A stretch of DNA of 64,000 nt. It comes from an uncultured Lachnospiraceae bacterium. Its GTDB lineage: Bacteria > Bacillota > Clostridia > Lachnospirales > Lachnospiraceae. The first letter of the stretch is position 1; each line of letters begins with the position of its first letter. The notes under the pieces were generated by a model, which ran no database searches, was not told where the DNA came from, and saw only the letters and a list, made by a program, of their open reading frames with translations. The DNA lies in contig CAJTMC010000020.1 of the NCBI GenBank assembly GCA_910577115.1, forward strand, positions 1 to 64,000, written 5' to 3'. A program made the position numbers and the translations under genes. Positions 16,274 through 24,459 of the stretch are shown here, piece after piece.

Positions 16274-18136
16274 ATGGCGAAAACAGGAAAGAATAAAGAG
16301 GCGGATCAGGTGTATCAGGAACGGTTTGCGCGGCACCTTGACGAGCTGCGGTGGCTCTATATGGAGTTGTATGACAACGGTTCTATGTTTTCCGAATTAT
16401 GTGATAACATGAAGCGCTTTTATATGGAGCGGAGCGCGCAGCTAAGACAGTCCGATGCGAAACGGGAAACGGACAAAGACTGGTACCGGCAGAATGATAT
16501 GCTTGGAATGATGTTTTACATCGACAATTTTGCCGGCAACATGAAGGGCGTGAAATCAAAGCTTGACTATATCGAAAAGTGCAACGTCAATTATATTCAT
16601 CTAATGCCGTTTTTGGAAACGCCCGAGGGACGTTCGGACGGCGGATATGCAGTGTCGGATTTTCGGAAAGTGCAGGAGAATCTCGGAACGATGAAGGATT
16701 TGGAGAACCTGACCGAAGCCTGTCATAAGAAGGGGATTAACGTCTGCATGGATTTTGTCATGAACCACACTTCGGAGGATCATGAGTGGGCAAAAAGGGC
16801 GCGCGCAGGCGAAGGGGAATACATGAGCCGCTACTTTTTCTTTGCCGACCCTTCGATTCCAAAGCAGTACGAAAAGACGGTACCGCAGGTGTTCCCCACA
16901 ACGGCGCCGGGCAACTTTACATGGCTTGAAGATGTAAGGCATTATGTCATGACGACGTTTTACCCGTATCAGTGGGATTTGAATTATAAAAATCCGCGCG
17001 TTTTTAACGAAATGATGTACAACTTCCTGTATCTGACAAACCGGGGCATTGACATAATCCGCATTGACGCAGTGCCGTATATTTGGAAGGAGCTCAATAC
17101 ACAGTGCCGCAACCTGCCGCAGGTACATACAATTGTCCGCATGATGCGTATGATTGGTGAGATTGTCTGCCCGGGTGTTCTGCTTTTGGGTGAGGTGGTT
17201 ATGGAGCCGGAGAAGGTTGTGCCGTATTTCGGAACGGTGGAAAAGCCGGAGTGCCATATGCTTTACAATGTCACGACAATGGCGACGACCTGGCATACCG
17301 TTGCGACGCGCGATGTGCGGCTTTTGAAGAAGCAGCTTGACATTGTGAATTCTTTGCCAAAGGACTATACGTTTTTGAATTATCTGCGCTGCCATGATGA
17401 CATTGGCTGGGGGCTTGACTACGATACCCTTCATATGGAAGGGATTGAGCAGCGTGCGCATAAGCAGTATCTGAACGATTATTTTCAGGGATATGCGGGA
17501 GAGAGCAACAGCCGCGGAGAGCTTTACAACGTCGATCCGGTTACGGGTGACGCGAGATTCTGCGGAACAACGGCGTCGATGTGCGGCATCGAAAAAGCGG
17601 GATTTGAGCAGGATGACGCGGCGATGGAAAGAGCGATTGGATTTGACGTCATGCTGCACGCGTATATGTTCATGCAGTCAGGCATTCCGGTGTTGTATAG
17701 CGGCGATGAGATTGGACAGGTGAACGATTATACGTATAAGGAAAATCCAAACAAGGCGGCGGACTCGCGCTATATTCACCGCGGCGCGATGAACTGGACG
17801 CTTGCGAAGAATATTTCCGATCCGGATACGGTGGAGGGAAAGCTGTTTGAGCGGCTTGGAAGGCTGATTCAGATTCGCAAGCGGGAGAAGGCATTTGTGT
17901 CCAATGCGGATACGTGGACGATTGAGACGGGTGATCCGTCAGTCCTGTGTATTGGCAGATATTTTGAAGGTGATAAGATCATCGGTCTGTTTAATTTCAG
18001 CGAGTTTGATAAAAAGGCGCGGATTAGTCAGACAAACGAGGAGTATATGGAGCTGGTTTCGGGAGCGCGCATGAAGCTGCAGGAGGTTTCGATACCGGCG
18101 TATGGCTTTTATTATTTCAAAAATTGCGATAAATAA
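16274..18136 (+). CDS. Amylosucrase-type GH13 enzyme
   Basis: A 620-residue GH13 protein that aligns from memory with Neisseria amylosucrase (GH13_4), not with sucrose phosphorylase. Catalytic residues: nucleophile Asp265 in IIRIDAV, acid/base Glu307 in LLLGEVV, and stabiliser Asp375 in RCHDDIGWG. Asp122 (RSDGGYAV) and Arg499 (ADSRYIHR) match the salt bridge that closes the sucrose pocket in amylosucrase. An N-terminal helical domain precedes the barrel. Amylosucrase turns sucrose into alpha-1,4-glucan plus fructose; the adjacent fructokinase would use the fructose. Hydrolysis of sucrose is the main alternative. Confidence 0.8.
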   Translation: MAKTGKNKEADQVYQERFARHLDELRWLYMELYDNGSMFSELCDNMKRFYMERSAQLRQSDAKRETDKDWYRQNDMLGMMFYIDNFAGNMKGVKSKLDYIEKCNVNYIHLMPFLETPEGRSDGGYAVSDFRKVQENLGTMKDLENLTEACHKKGINVCMDFVMNHTSEDHEWAKRARAGEGEYMSRYFFFADPSIPKQYEKTVPQVFPTTAPGNFTWLEDVRHYVMTTFYPYQWDLNYKNPRVFNEMMYNFLYLTNRGIDIIRIDAVPYIWKELNTQCRNLPQVHTIVRMMRMIGEIVCPGVLLLGEVVMEPEKVVPYFGTVEKPECHMLYNVTTMATTWHTVATRDVRLLKKQLDIVNSLPKDYTFLNYLRCHDDIGWGLDYDTLHMEGIEQRAHKQYLNDYFQGYAGESNSRGELYNVDPVTGDARFCGTTASMCGIEKAGFEQDDAAMERAIGFDVMLHAYMFMQSGIPVLYSGDEIGQVNDYTYKENPNKAADSRYIHRGAMNWTLAKNISDPDTVEGKLFERLGRLIQIRKREKAFVSNADTWTIETGDPSVLCIGRYFEGDKIIGLFNFSEFDKKARISQTNEEYMELVSGARMKLQEVSIPAYGFYYFKNCDK

Positions 18137-18151
18137 AGGAGGCTGGTACGG

Positions 18152-19108
18152 GTGAAAACATTTGATGTGGTGGCATTGGGAGAACTGTTGATTGATTTTA
18201 CGGAGAATGGAACAAGTGTTCAAGGTAATCCCGTTTACGAGGCAAATCCCGGCGGCGCGCCCTGTAATGTGTTGTCGATGTTGAATAAAGCGGGAAAAAA
18301 GACGGCTTTTATCGGGAAAGTCGGGCAGGACATTTTCGGAAAGCGTCTAAAGGCAGTGCTTGAGGAGATCGGAATCAATACCTCCAATCTGATTATGGAC
18401 AAAGATGTGCGTACGACGCTTGCATTTGTGGAAACGTTTGCGGACGGGGACAGGGACTTTTCTTTCTACAGAAATCCGGGGGCGGATATGATGCTGCGGG
18501 AGGAGGAGCTGCATGAGGATTTGTTAAGGGACACGCAGATTTTCCATTTCGGGACGTTGTCCATGACGCATGAGGAGGTGCGAGGTGCGACGAAAAAGGC
18601 AATCCGCATAGCAAAGGAGAGCGGGGCGTTGATTTCGTTTGACCCGAATTTAAGGGAACCGCTCTGGAAGTCGCTCGACGAAGCGAAGGAGCAGGTTGCG
18701 TACGGGCTTTCGCAGTGTGATATTTTGAAGATTTCCGACAATGAAATACAGTGGTTTACAGGAGAACAGGACTTTGATGCGGGCATTCGCAAGCTGAAGA
18801 GCGCGTATGATATTCCGCTGATTATGCTCTCTATGGGAAAGGACGGGAGCCGCGCGTATTATAAGGATTTGCGCGTGGAGGCGGCGCCGTTTTTGCAGAA
18901 AAACACGATTGAAACGACGGGCGCGGGTGATACGTTTGGCGGGTGCTGTCTGTACCATGTTTTAAAATATGGGCTTGAGAATTTGGACGAGGAGAAGCTT
19001 ATGGAAATGCTGACGTTTGCGAACGCGGCAGCTTCGATTATTACGACGAGGAAGGGCGCGCTGCGCGTGATGCCGGAGGTTTCGGAGGTGCAGCGGCTGA
19101 TGAAGTGA
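18152..19108 (+). CDS. Fructokinase (PfkB/ribokinase family)
   Basis: A 318-residue sugar kinase. N-terminal ALGELLIDF and GGAPCNV, and the C-terminal TTGAGDTFGG around residue 255 with the catalytic Asp, define the PfkB family; the overall pattern matches bacterial fructokinases. The start is GTG at 18152, with AAAGGAGG twelve bases upstream. It follows amylosucrase by 15 bases and should phosphorylate the fructose released by that enzyme and by GH32. Confidence 0.88.
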   Translation: MKTFDVVALGELLIDFTENGTSVQGNPVYEANPGGAPCNVLSMLNKAGKKTAFIGKVGQDIFGKRLKAVLEEIGINTSNLIMDKDVRTTLAFVETFADGDRDFSFYRNPGADMMLREEELHEDLLRDTQIFHFGTLSMTHEEVRGATKKAIRIAKESGALISFDPNLREPLWKSLDEAKEQVAYGLSQCDILKISDNEIQWFTGEQDFDAGIRKLKSAYDIPLIMLSMGKDGSRAYYKDLRVEAAPFLQKNTIETTGAGDTFGGCCLYHVLKYGLENLDEEKLMEMLTFANAAASIITTRKGALRVMPEVSEVQRLMK

Positions 19109-19188
19109 TATTAGAGCGGATAATCAATAAATTCGGTCAAGGATATGCAGTTATAGGGTGCTTGCAATAGAGTGGTGTGATAATACAG

Positions 19189-19214
19189 AAAGGGTGGCAT
19201 TACGGCCGCCCTTT
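19189..19214. terminator. Hairpin between converging fructokinase and minus-strand gene
   Basis: AAAGGGTGGC (19189-19198) pairs with GCCGCCCTTT (19205-19214), with one T-G pair. It lies just past the stop of the minus-strand gene at 19218 and probably serves both directions. U-runs are weak. Confidence 0.6.
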
Positions 19215-19217
19215 GTG

Positions 19218-19688
19218 CTAAAAATCAAGCCACTCTTCCTCTTCTCTGTCGATTGTAAATGCAGGATGCAGGATCATGTATGAATAATCAGACATTGCAG
19301 CAGCAAACGGAAATTTCACAGTAATGGTTTCCCATTTGCCGTTTTCATGCAATATTTTGATTTTACTCATGCTGATAGCTTTATATTGATACGTCGCAAC
19401 AGTAACAGCAGCTGCCCGCTGTTCCGAGAGAGGAGCATTACGTTCAGCAGAGCTTACGCGGTAATTAATTGTATCGTTTGAAATATCCAGAATACACAAG
19501 TGGCCTCCCCTGCTATCTTCCCAACGGCCGTTTTTCAAGTAGTACTTTAAAAGCATTGCCTGTGTCGCATTTATTAAAAATAGAATTATAAGTACACTCA
19601 CAACAGCAATCGTTAGCGCAATGATTGTTGTCTTTTTGCTTTTTTTCGAAGAACTTGTTTTTTTCGTGTTTTCTATTATATTTTCCAT
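19218..19688 (-). CDS. Single-pass membrane protein of unknown function
   Basis: A 156-residue protein with a Lys/Ser-rich cytoplasmic tail (about 1-22), one membrane helix (about 23-42, TIIALTIAVVSVLIILFLIN) and an external domain that may be a small beta fold. No family recognised. It is isolated between converging terminators, with a palindromic repeat carrying its ribosome site immediately upstream. GC content is lower than in the sugar operon beside it. Its function is not predictable from context. Confidence 0.65.
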   Translation of the reverse strand: MENIIENTKKTSSSKKSKKTTIIALTIAVVSVLIILFLINATQAMLLKYYLKNGRWEDSRGGHLCILDISNDTINYRVSSAERNAPLSEQRAAAVTVATYQYKAISMSKIKILHENGKWETITVKFPFAAAMSDYSYMILHPAFTIDREEEEWLDF

Positions 19689-19694
19689 AGTAAT

Positions 19695-19767
19695 ACTCCA
19701 TTCTTAATGCGCCTGTGAATTTGGGCGCAAGCACAAATTTGCTCTGTGAAAAATTTATTTTTCACAG
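19695..19767 (-). repeat. Palindromic repeat carrying the RBS of the minus-strand gene
   Basis: On the minus strand: a perfect 11-bp stem CTGTGAAAAAT/ATTTTTCACAG (19757-19767 with 19744-19754), then a weaker stem containing CAAATTTGTGC and CCCAAATTC, then TTAAGAATGGAG, then the ATG at 19688. Order and sequence closely match the plus-strand copy at 49678-49750. Confidence 0.7.
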
Positions 19768-19979
19768 TATTCCCCCTAAAATAATATAATTTATAGTTAT
19801 TATACACTATAAGGAGCTTCTATACTACATTTTTTGACAAAAGTAGTGCAAAGCTGCGACTCCTGTTTCTGATTTTTGGTATATTTGTCTTTTTAGTGAT
19901 GACAATGGAAGAACGAGCATGCTTTTGACTGCTTTGGTATAAGAGTGGATATGCTGTTGGAAAATATACTTCACCGGAG

Positions 19980-20008
19980 TTTACATATTTTAGATGCAAT
20001 GCTAAAAT
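19980..20008 (+). promoter_or_regulatory. Promoter before the small HTH fragment
   Basis: TTTACA (19980-19985), a 17-base spacer and TAAAAT (20003-20008). Apart from this and the repeat, the 19768-20048 gap shows no gene or other structure. Confidence 0.5.
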
Positions 20009-20048
20009 TGTATTATGTTTTGAATTGTATTCGGGAGGTAAAACGGAA

Positions 20049-20252
20049 ATGAACAAATATTTTAATACAGAAGGTTGCTGTAATCCCGCCCATTTTACAC
20101 AGGAGGAAGTTGTCGCACATCTCCAGCTGCGCGGATTACAGACTTTGAGAAGCAGTTATTCGCAGATTGAGTGTGGGACTTATAATGTACGTGTGTCGGA
20201 ACTGATCGCCCTTGCTGAACTTTTTCGTGTAGACTACAATGCGTTTTTTTAA
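20049..20252 (+). pseudogene. Chimeric fragment: AAA-ATPase-like N-terminus joined to a partial XRE helix-turn-helix
   Basis: The 67 residues split into two parts. Residues 1-16 (MNKYFNTEGCCNPAHF) resemble the start of clostridial AAA-ATPase-like/PD-(D/E)XK proteins. Residues 17-67 (FTQEEVVAHLQLRG through ELIALAELFRVDYNAFF) are the last helices of an XRE-type DNA-binding domain, lacking the usual first helix. GGGAGG and a promoter remain, so it may be expressed. I read it as a deletion fusion. A short functional DNA-binding protein is a less likely alternative. Confidence 0.5.
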
Positions 20253-20410
20253 TTTGAAATTGCAGGAAGGGGCAGAATAGATATTGTTAATTTGCCCGAA
20301 TTCCCCTATAATAAATGGTGTTTAGCGATATCAAATTGGGAAGCTTAAGATGCATTATCAGACGAAGGCTATGTTGGAGAAATAAAAAACTTGATTATGG
20401 AGGAGCGCAT

Positions 20411-20797
20411 ATGAAGAAATTTGAGGCATTTATACAGAAAACATGCAGGATCTTGGAACTGGCATTAGCAGTGCTTGTGATGATTGGCATTGTCCTTGCG
20501 TTGCTTTCTTTTTTCAAAGACGGTGTGATATTTATTGAATTGTTAGGAAATATTGATATGTTTCAACAGTATCTGGATCGGATTTTTATTATTGTAATCG
20601 GAATCGAATTTTTGCAGATGCTGTTTCGTCCAAGCTCGGACAACGTGATAGAAGTCATTATTTTTTTGGTGGCAAGACATATGATTGTGGGAAGCACGAC
20701 GCCCTATGAGGATTTTGTGTCTGTGCTCAGCATTGCGGTTTTATGTATTGTGCGTCAGTATCTGCGTGGCACCAAAAAAGGGAAGGATATGGAATGA
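20411..20797 (+). CDS. PsiE-like small membrane protein
   Basis: A 128-residue protein with about four hydrophobic segments: residues 12-36, 42-60, 78-95 and 100-116. The pattern RIFIIVIGIEFLQMLF and the Arg/His-containing VARHMIV segment resemble the phosphate-starvation-inducible PsiE family. Biochemical role is unknown even in the family. The start at 20411 has GGAGG eight bases upstream; a longer open frame begins at 20315 without support. Confidence 0.6.
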   Translation: MKKFEAFIQKTCRILELALAVLVMIGIVLALLSFFKDGVIFIELLGNIDMFQQYLDRIFIIVIGIEFLQMLFRPSSDNVIEVIIFLVARHMIVGSTTPYEDFVSVLSIAVLCIVRQYLRGTKKGKDME

Positions 20798-20869
20798 ATT
20801 TTATGAAAATATTCAATATCGAGACATTTGAGAAATTTTTTGTGATTTAATACTTTTCTGAGAAACTCC

Positions 20870-21391
20870 TTAGAGTTTCTCAGGTTCGGGATATTCCACG
20901 CCGAACGTATCAACGGTAACGCTTTTCATCACCTGATTTTCGAGTGGTCTGTCCGAATAATCCGTATTTGCCGCTGCGATTTTATTCACAACATCCATAC
21001 CTTCTATGACCTTTCCAAATGCCGCATACTGACCATCCAAATGCGGACTTGTCCTGTGCATAATGAAAAACTGGCTTCCCGCCGAATCCGGCATCATGCT
21101 CCGTGCCATTGACAGGACGCCTTCTGTATGCTTTAAGTTATTCTCAAAACCGTTTTCGGAAAATTCACCCTTAATCGAGTACCCCGGACCGCCCATTCCC
21201 GAGCCTTCGGGACAGCCGCCCTGTATCATAAAACCATTGATGACTCTGTGAAAAATAAGTCCGTTGTAGTAGCCTTGTTTTACAAGACTAATAAAGTTGT
21301 TTACGGTATTTGGGGCGATTTCGGGATAAAGCTCCGCCCGAATCAGATCACCGTTTTCCATTTCAATTGTAATAATTGGATTTTGCGCCAT
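20870..21391 (-). CDS. Peptidyl-prolyl cis-trans isomerase, cyclophilin type
   Basis: A 173-residue cyclophilin. The signature YNGLIFHRVINGFMIQGG contains the catalytic Arg, and GSQFFIMHRTSPHLDGQYAAFG completes the active site. No signal peptide is present, so it is cytoplasmic and helps protein folding. I chose MAQNPI at 21391 because AAGGAG precedes it; the upstream extension is not cyclophilin-like. An 11-bp hairpin (CTGAGAAACTC/GAGTTTCTCAG, 20858-20883) spans the stop codon but has no U-run. Confidence 0.92.
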   Translation of the reverse strand: MAQNPIITIEMENGDLIRAELYPEIAPNTVNNFISLVKQGYYNGLIFHRVINGFMIQGGCPEGSGMGGPGYSIKGEFSENGFENNLKHTEGVLSMARSMMPDSAGSQFFIMHRTSPHLDGQYAAFGKVIEGMDVVNKIAAANTDYSDRPLENQVMKSVTVDTFGVEYPEPEKL

Positions 21392-21583
21392 AATTTTAAT
21401 CTCCTTATGATTCGTTTTCCTTTTCATCTTAATGGAAATTGAGACGATAGTAAAGGAAAATTTTTGAGAAAAGTCTTGTATACAATAAACAATAGTGATA
21501 CGATATTGTTTAGACATAGGAAAATGCAGCACGGTCCCGTATGCTCGTGAATGCGGATTGCATTTAGAACGGATTAACAGGTT

Positions 21584-22333
21584 ATGAAAATAGAAAAAGC
21601 AGATGTAAAAATAACCGACTCACCAGTAATGGCAGCCGATTATGCCAAAAGAAACATACCATATATTGTGGTATTAAATGAAAAAAACAAGGCGGAGGCA
21701 TTTCCAAGCGGCGCATACTGTGTGGAACGCATCGAAGATATTGATGATGCATACAAAGACAGAGTGTACCGGCGTTTTTACGGTCTGCCTTGGGATATTG
21801 CGGAGACGGAGCGGCTGAAAATCAGGGAGATTACGGTCGAAGATGTGCCGCGCCTGTATGAACTTTATAGCGGTGAGGGTATTACAAAGTATATGGAGCC
21901 GCTTTTCCCCGAAATGGAAAAGGAGATTGAGTACACAAAAGCTTATATTGAAAATGTGTACAAGTTTTACGGCTACGGTATGTGGGTAATTGTCAAAAAA
22001 AAGTGCGGCGAGGTCATTGGGCGCGTCGGTCTTGAGTATAAGGAAGGCTTTGACGGGCTTGAGCTGGGATTTATGCTTGGAGCCGACTATCAAAATCGCG
22101 GCTATGCGTATGAGGCGTGCAGGGCGGTGCTTACGTATGGCATTGAGGAGCTCGGCATTGCCTGCTTTTATGCATTTGTAAATGAGAACAACACCGCTTC
22201 CATACGGCTTTGCGAACGGCTCGGATTTATGAAAATAAAACATGTAAAACTGCCCGGATTACAATTTGATGAGAAAAATTTTGTAAACAAAATAGTAGAA
22301 AAAGAGTTTGTATGCTATGCTTATGAGACATAA
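21584..22333 (+). CDS. GNAT-family acetyltransferase with an N-terminal extension
   Basis: A 249-residue protein. Residues about 80-245 are a RimJ/RimL-like GNAT domain: TERLKIREITVEDV start, LGFMLGADYQNRGYAYEAC for acetyl-CoA binding, and NENNTASIRLCERLGF at the end. Residues 1-75 are a small extra domain (VVLNEKNKAEAFPSGAYCVE) seen in some Lachnospiraceae acetyltransferases. The acceptor is unknown. No clear operon partner; the ammonium channel begins 275 bases downstream with its own promoter. Confidence 0.8.
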   Translation: MKIEKADVKITDSPVMAADYAKRNIPYIVVLNEKNKAEAFPSGAYCVERIEDIDDAYKDRVYRRFYGLPWDIAETERLKIREITVEDVPRLYELYSGEGITKYMEPLFPEMEKEIEYTKAYIENVYKFYGYGMWVIVKKKCGEVIGRVGLEYKEGFDGLELGFMLGADYQNRGYAYEACRAVLTYGIEELGIACFYAFVNENNTASIRLCERLGFMKIKHVKLPGLQFDEKNFVNKIVEKEFVCYAYET

Positions 22334-22453
22334 TGACAAAAATTGTAAGAAAATGGAGCAAAAAAGTTTTCGGATAACGCACAAAACAATGCAGTATATT
22401 ACATATTAGAACACATGTTCCGAAAATCTGTAAATTTTTGATAAAATATTTGT

Positions 22454-22482
22454 TTGACAATCAGAAACGACAGTGGTAGGAT
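22454..22482 (+). promoter_or_regulatory. Promoter of the Amt-PII gene
   Basis: TTGACA (22454-22459), 17-base spacer, TAGGAT (22477-22482). Transcription would start near 22489, only eight bases before the leader hairpin. Confidence 0.75.
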
Positions 22483-22496
22483 ATGACACATAAAGC

Positions 22497-22537
22497 AAAG
22501 GCGCTTTGGGAAACAGAAATTCCCGAGGCGTCTTTTT
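22497..22537 (+). promoter_or_regulatory. Leader attenuator-type hairpin before Amt-PII
   Basis: AAAGGCGCTTTGGGAA (22497-22512) pairs with TTCCCGAGGCGTCTTT (22520-22535) along 16 bp with G-U pairs, loop ACAGAAA, then a U-rich run. A terminator-like structure so close to the start of a transcript implies attenuation. The loop has A at position 1 and G at position 4, the pattern recognised by ANTAR antiterminators, though their loops have six bases and this one has seven. Confidence 0.7.
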
Positions 22538-22608
22538 CTTTTATAACGTTTCGCGAACGTACGGATATTGGGCTATTATGAAAAAATGAAATTGAGGAGG
22601 AAAAAATT

Positions 22609-24399
22609 ATGGCAGAGGAGATTATGAGTGCGATCACCGGTGAGGTCTATGGCGTATGGTTTCTGATTGGCGCAGCATTGGTATTTTGGATGCAGGCGGG
22701 ATTTGCAATGGTGGAGGCGGGATTTACCAGAGCAAAAAATACGGGAAACATCATTATGAAAAATTTGATGGATTTCTGTATTGGCACATGTACTTTTATT
22801 TTAATCGGTTTTGGCTTGCTGCTCGGCGAGGATATGGTGGGACTGATTGGAAAGCCGGGATTTGATATTTTCACAAGCTATGCAGACTTTGACTGGTCAA
22901 ATTTCGTGTTTAATCTGGTGTTCTGTGCAACTACGGCAACCATCGTTTCCGGAGCAATGGCGGAGCGGACAAAATTTCTTTCGTACTGTGTCTATTCCGG
23001 AGTAATTTCGGCGCTTATTTATCCGATTGAAGCACACTGGATTTGGGGCGGCGGCTGGCTCGCACAGATGGGATTTCACGATTTTGCAGGCTCCTGCGCA
23101 ATCCACATGGTAGGCGGCATCAGCGCACTGATTGGCGCGAAGATGTTGGGACCGCGTATCGGCAAGTTTACAAAGGATAAGAGCGGAAAAATCGTGAAGG
23201 TCAATGCCTTCCCCGGCCACAACCTGACAATCGGCGCTTTGGGGGTGTTTATTCTATGGCTTGGCTGGTACGGCTTTAACGGTGCGGCAGCAACTTCGAT
23301 TGCAGAGCTTGGTTCCATTTTTGTGACGACAACAATCGCGCCTGCAATTGCAACAGTCGTATGTATGGTATTCACATGGATAAAGTATGGAAAGCCTGAC
23401 GTATCCATGTCGCTCAACGCTTCCCTCGCAGGTCTTGTGGCAATCACCGCAGGCTGTGACGTGACGGACGCATTCGGCGCAATTGTAATCGGTGCGGTGG
23501 CAGGTTTGCTGGTCTGCTTTGGCGTATGGTTTCTTGACTACAAATTACATATTGACGATCCGGTAGGTGCAGTAGCGGTTCATTGCTTAAACGGTATTTG
23601 GGGTACGATTGCGGTCGGTTTCTTTGCAACGGATACGGCGCCTGCCTATGCAAGAGGCTTTGGCGACGGCACAAGCTACGGCGCAAATCAGATATGCGGT
23701 ACAGGGCTTTTCTATGGCGGTGGTTTTCACTTGCTGGGAATACAGTTGTTTGGTATGCTCAGTGTTATCGCTTGGACAGCGGTCACAATTACAATAACGT
23801 TTGTTATTATAAAAGCAATCTTTGGACTGCGCGTGACAGAGGAGGAAGAAATCATCGGTCTTGACGCGACAGAGCATGGACTTCCTTCTGCATATGCAGG
23901 CTTTGCAATGATGGATATTTCAAACAATATGATTATGGAGGAGAACGAGAATACACAGCTTGGCACCGACGATTACGCATCTGCGTCAGAGGCGCAGAAA
24001 AACGCGGCAGTCAAGGTATCGCAGGTTCCGTTTGCATCAGTGTCAGGCATTTATAAAGTAGTTATTATTGCGAAGTTAAGTCGTTACGATAAGCTGAGAA
24101 AGGCTATGAACGACCTCGGCGTAACCGGCATGACCGTTACACAGGTTATGGGCTGCGGCATTCAGAAGGGCGCCGGCGAAAGGTATCGTGGAGCGGAGAT
24201 TGACGCGACGCTGCTTCCGAAGGTAAAGGTTGAGGTTGTGGTTTCCAGCATTCCGGTTGATAAGGTGATTGAGAGTGCAAAGAAAGTACTATATACGGGT
24301 CATATCGGAGACGGAAAGATTTTTGTATACAATGTTGACAAGGTTGTGAAAATTCGTACAGGAGAAGAAGATATGGCAGCGTTGGCGGATGTGGAATAG
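22609..24399 (+). CDS. Ammonium channel fused to a C-terminal PII domain
   Basis: A 596-residue fusion. Residues 1 to about 430 form an Amt channel with 11 helices; the twin-histidine pair is retained in DFAGSCAIHMVGG and GAVAVHCLNGIWG. A linker (about 430-475) leads to a full PII domain (about 480-596) with KVVIIAKLSRYDKLRKAM, a T-loop containing RYRGAEID, and TGHIGDGKIFV and KIRTGEED for ATP binding. The position of Tyr51 is Ile, so uridylylation is lost. Normally the PII protein is free and plugs the channel. Covalent linkage should fix stoichiometry. GGAGG lies before the ATG. Confidence 0.92.
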   Translation: MAEEIMSAITGEVYGVWFLIGAALVFWMQAGFAMVEAGFTRAKNTGNIIMKNLMDFCIGTCTFILIGFGLLLGEDMVGLIGKPGFDIFTSYADFDWSNFVFNLVFCATTATIVSGAMAERTKFLSYCVYSGVISALIYPIEAHWIWGGGWLAQMGFHDFAGSCAIHMVGGISALIGAKMLGPRIGKFTKDKSGKIVKVNAFPGHNLTIGALGVFILWLGWYGFNGAAATSIAELGSIFVTTTIAPAIATVVCMVFTWIKYGKPDVSMSLNASLAGLVAITAGCDVTDAFGAIVIGAVAGLLVCFGVWFLDYKLHIDDPVGAVAVHCLNGIWGTIAVGFFATDTAPAYARGFGDGTSYGANQICGTGLFYGGGFHLLGIQLFGMLSVIAWTAVTITITFVIIKAIFGLRVTEEEEIIGLDATEHGLPSAYAGFAMMDISNNMIMEENENTQLGTDDYASASEAQKNAAVKVSQVPFASVSGIYKVVIIAKLSRYDKLRKAMNDLGVTGMTVTQVMGCGIQKGAGERYRGAEIDATLLPKVKVEVVVSSIPVDKVIESAKKVLYTGHIGDGKIFVYNVDKVVKIRTGEEDMAALADVE

Positions 24400-24427
24400 A
24401 TGTGGAATCGTAAAAGATTTGATATAG

Positions 24428-24455
24428 AAAAAGCGGGTGCAGCGGCGCCCGCTTT
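24428..24455. terminator. Bidirectional terminator between amt and the HD-GYP gene
   Basis: AAAGCGGGTGC (24430-24440) pairs with GCGCCCGCTTT (24445-24455), 11 bp with one T-G, preceded by AAA that gives a U-run on the minus strand. Confidence 0.8.
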
Positions 24456-24459
24456 GCTG

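Noticed and set aside
16274..18136. Sucrose phosphorylase
   Set aside because: Length, the long N-terminal helical region and the motifs RSDGGYAV and RCHDDIGWG match amylosucrase better.
20341..20410. Gene remnant reading DALSDEGYVGEIKNLI
   Set aside because: Short, bounded by a stop directly upstream and without a recognisable family.
20858..20883. Terminator of the cyclophilin gene
   Set aside because: The stem is perfect but no U-run follows on either strand, so I mention it only in the gene entry.
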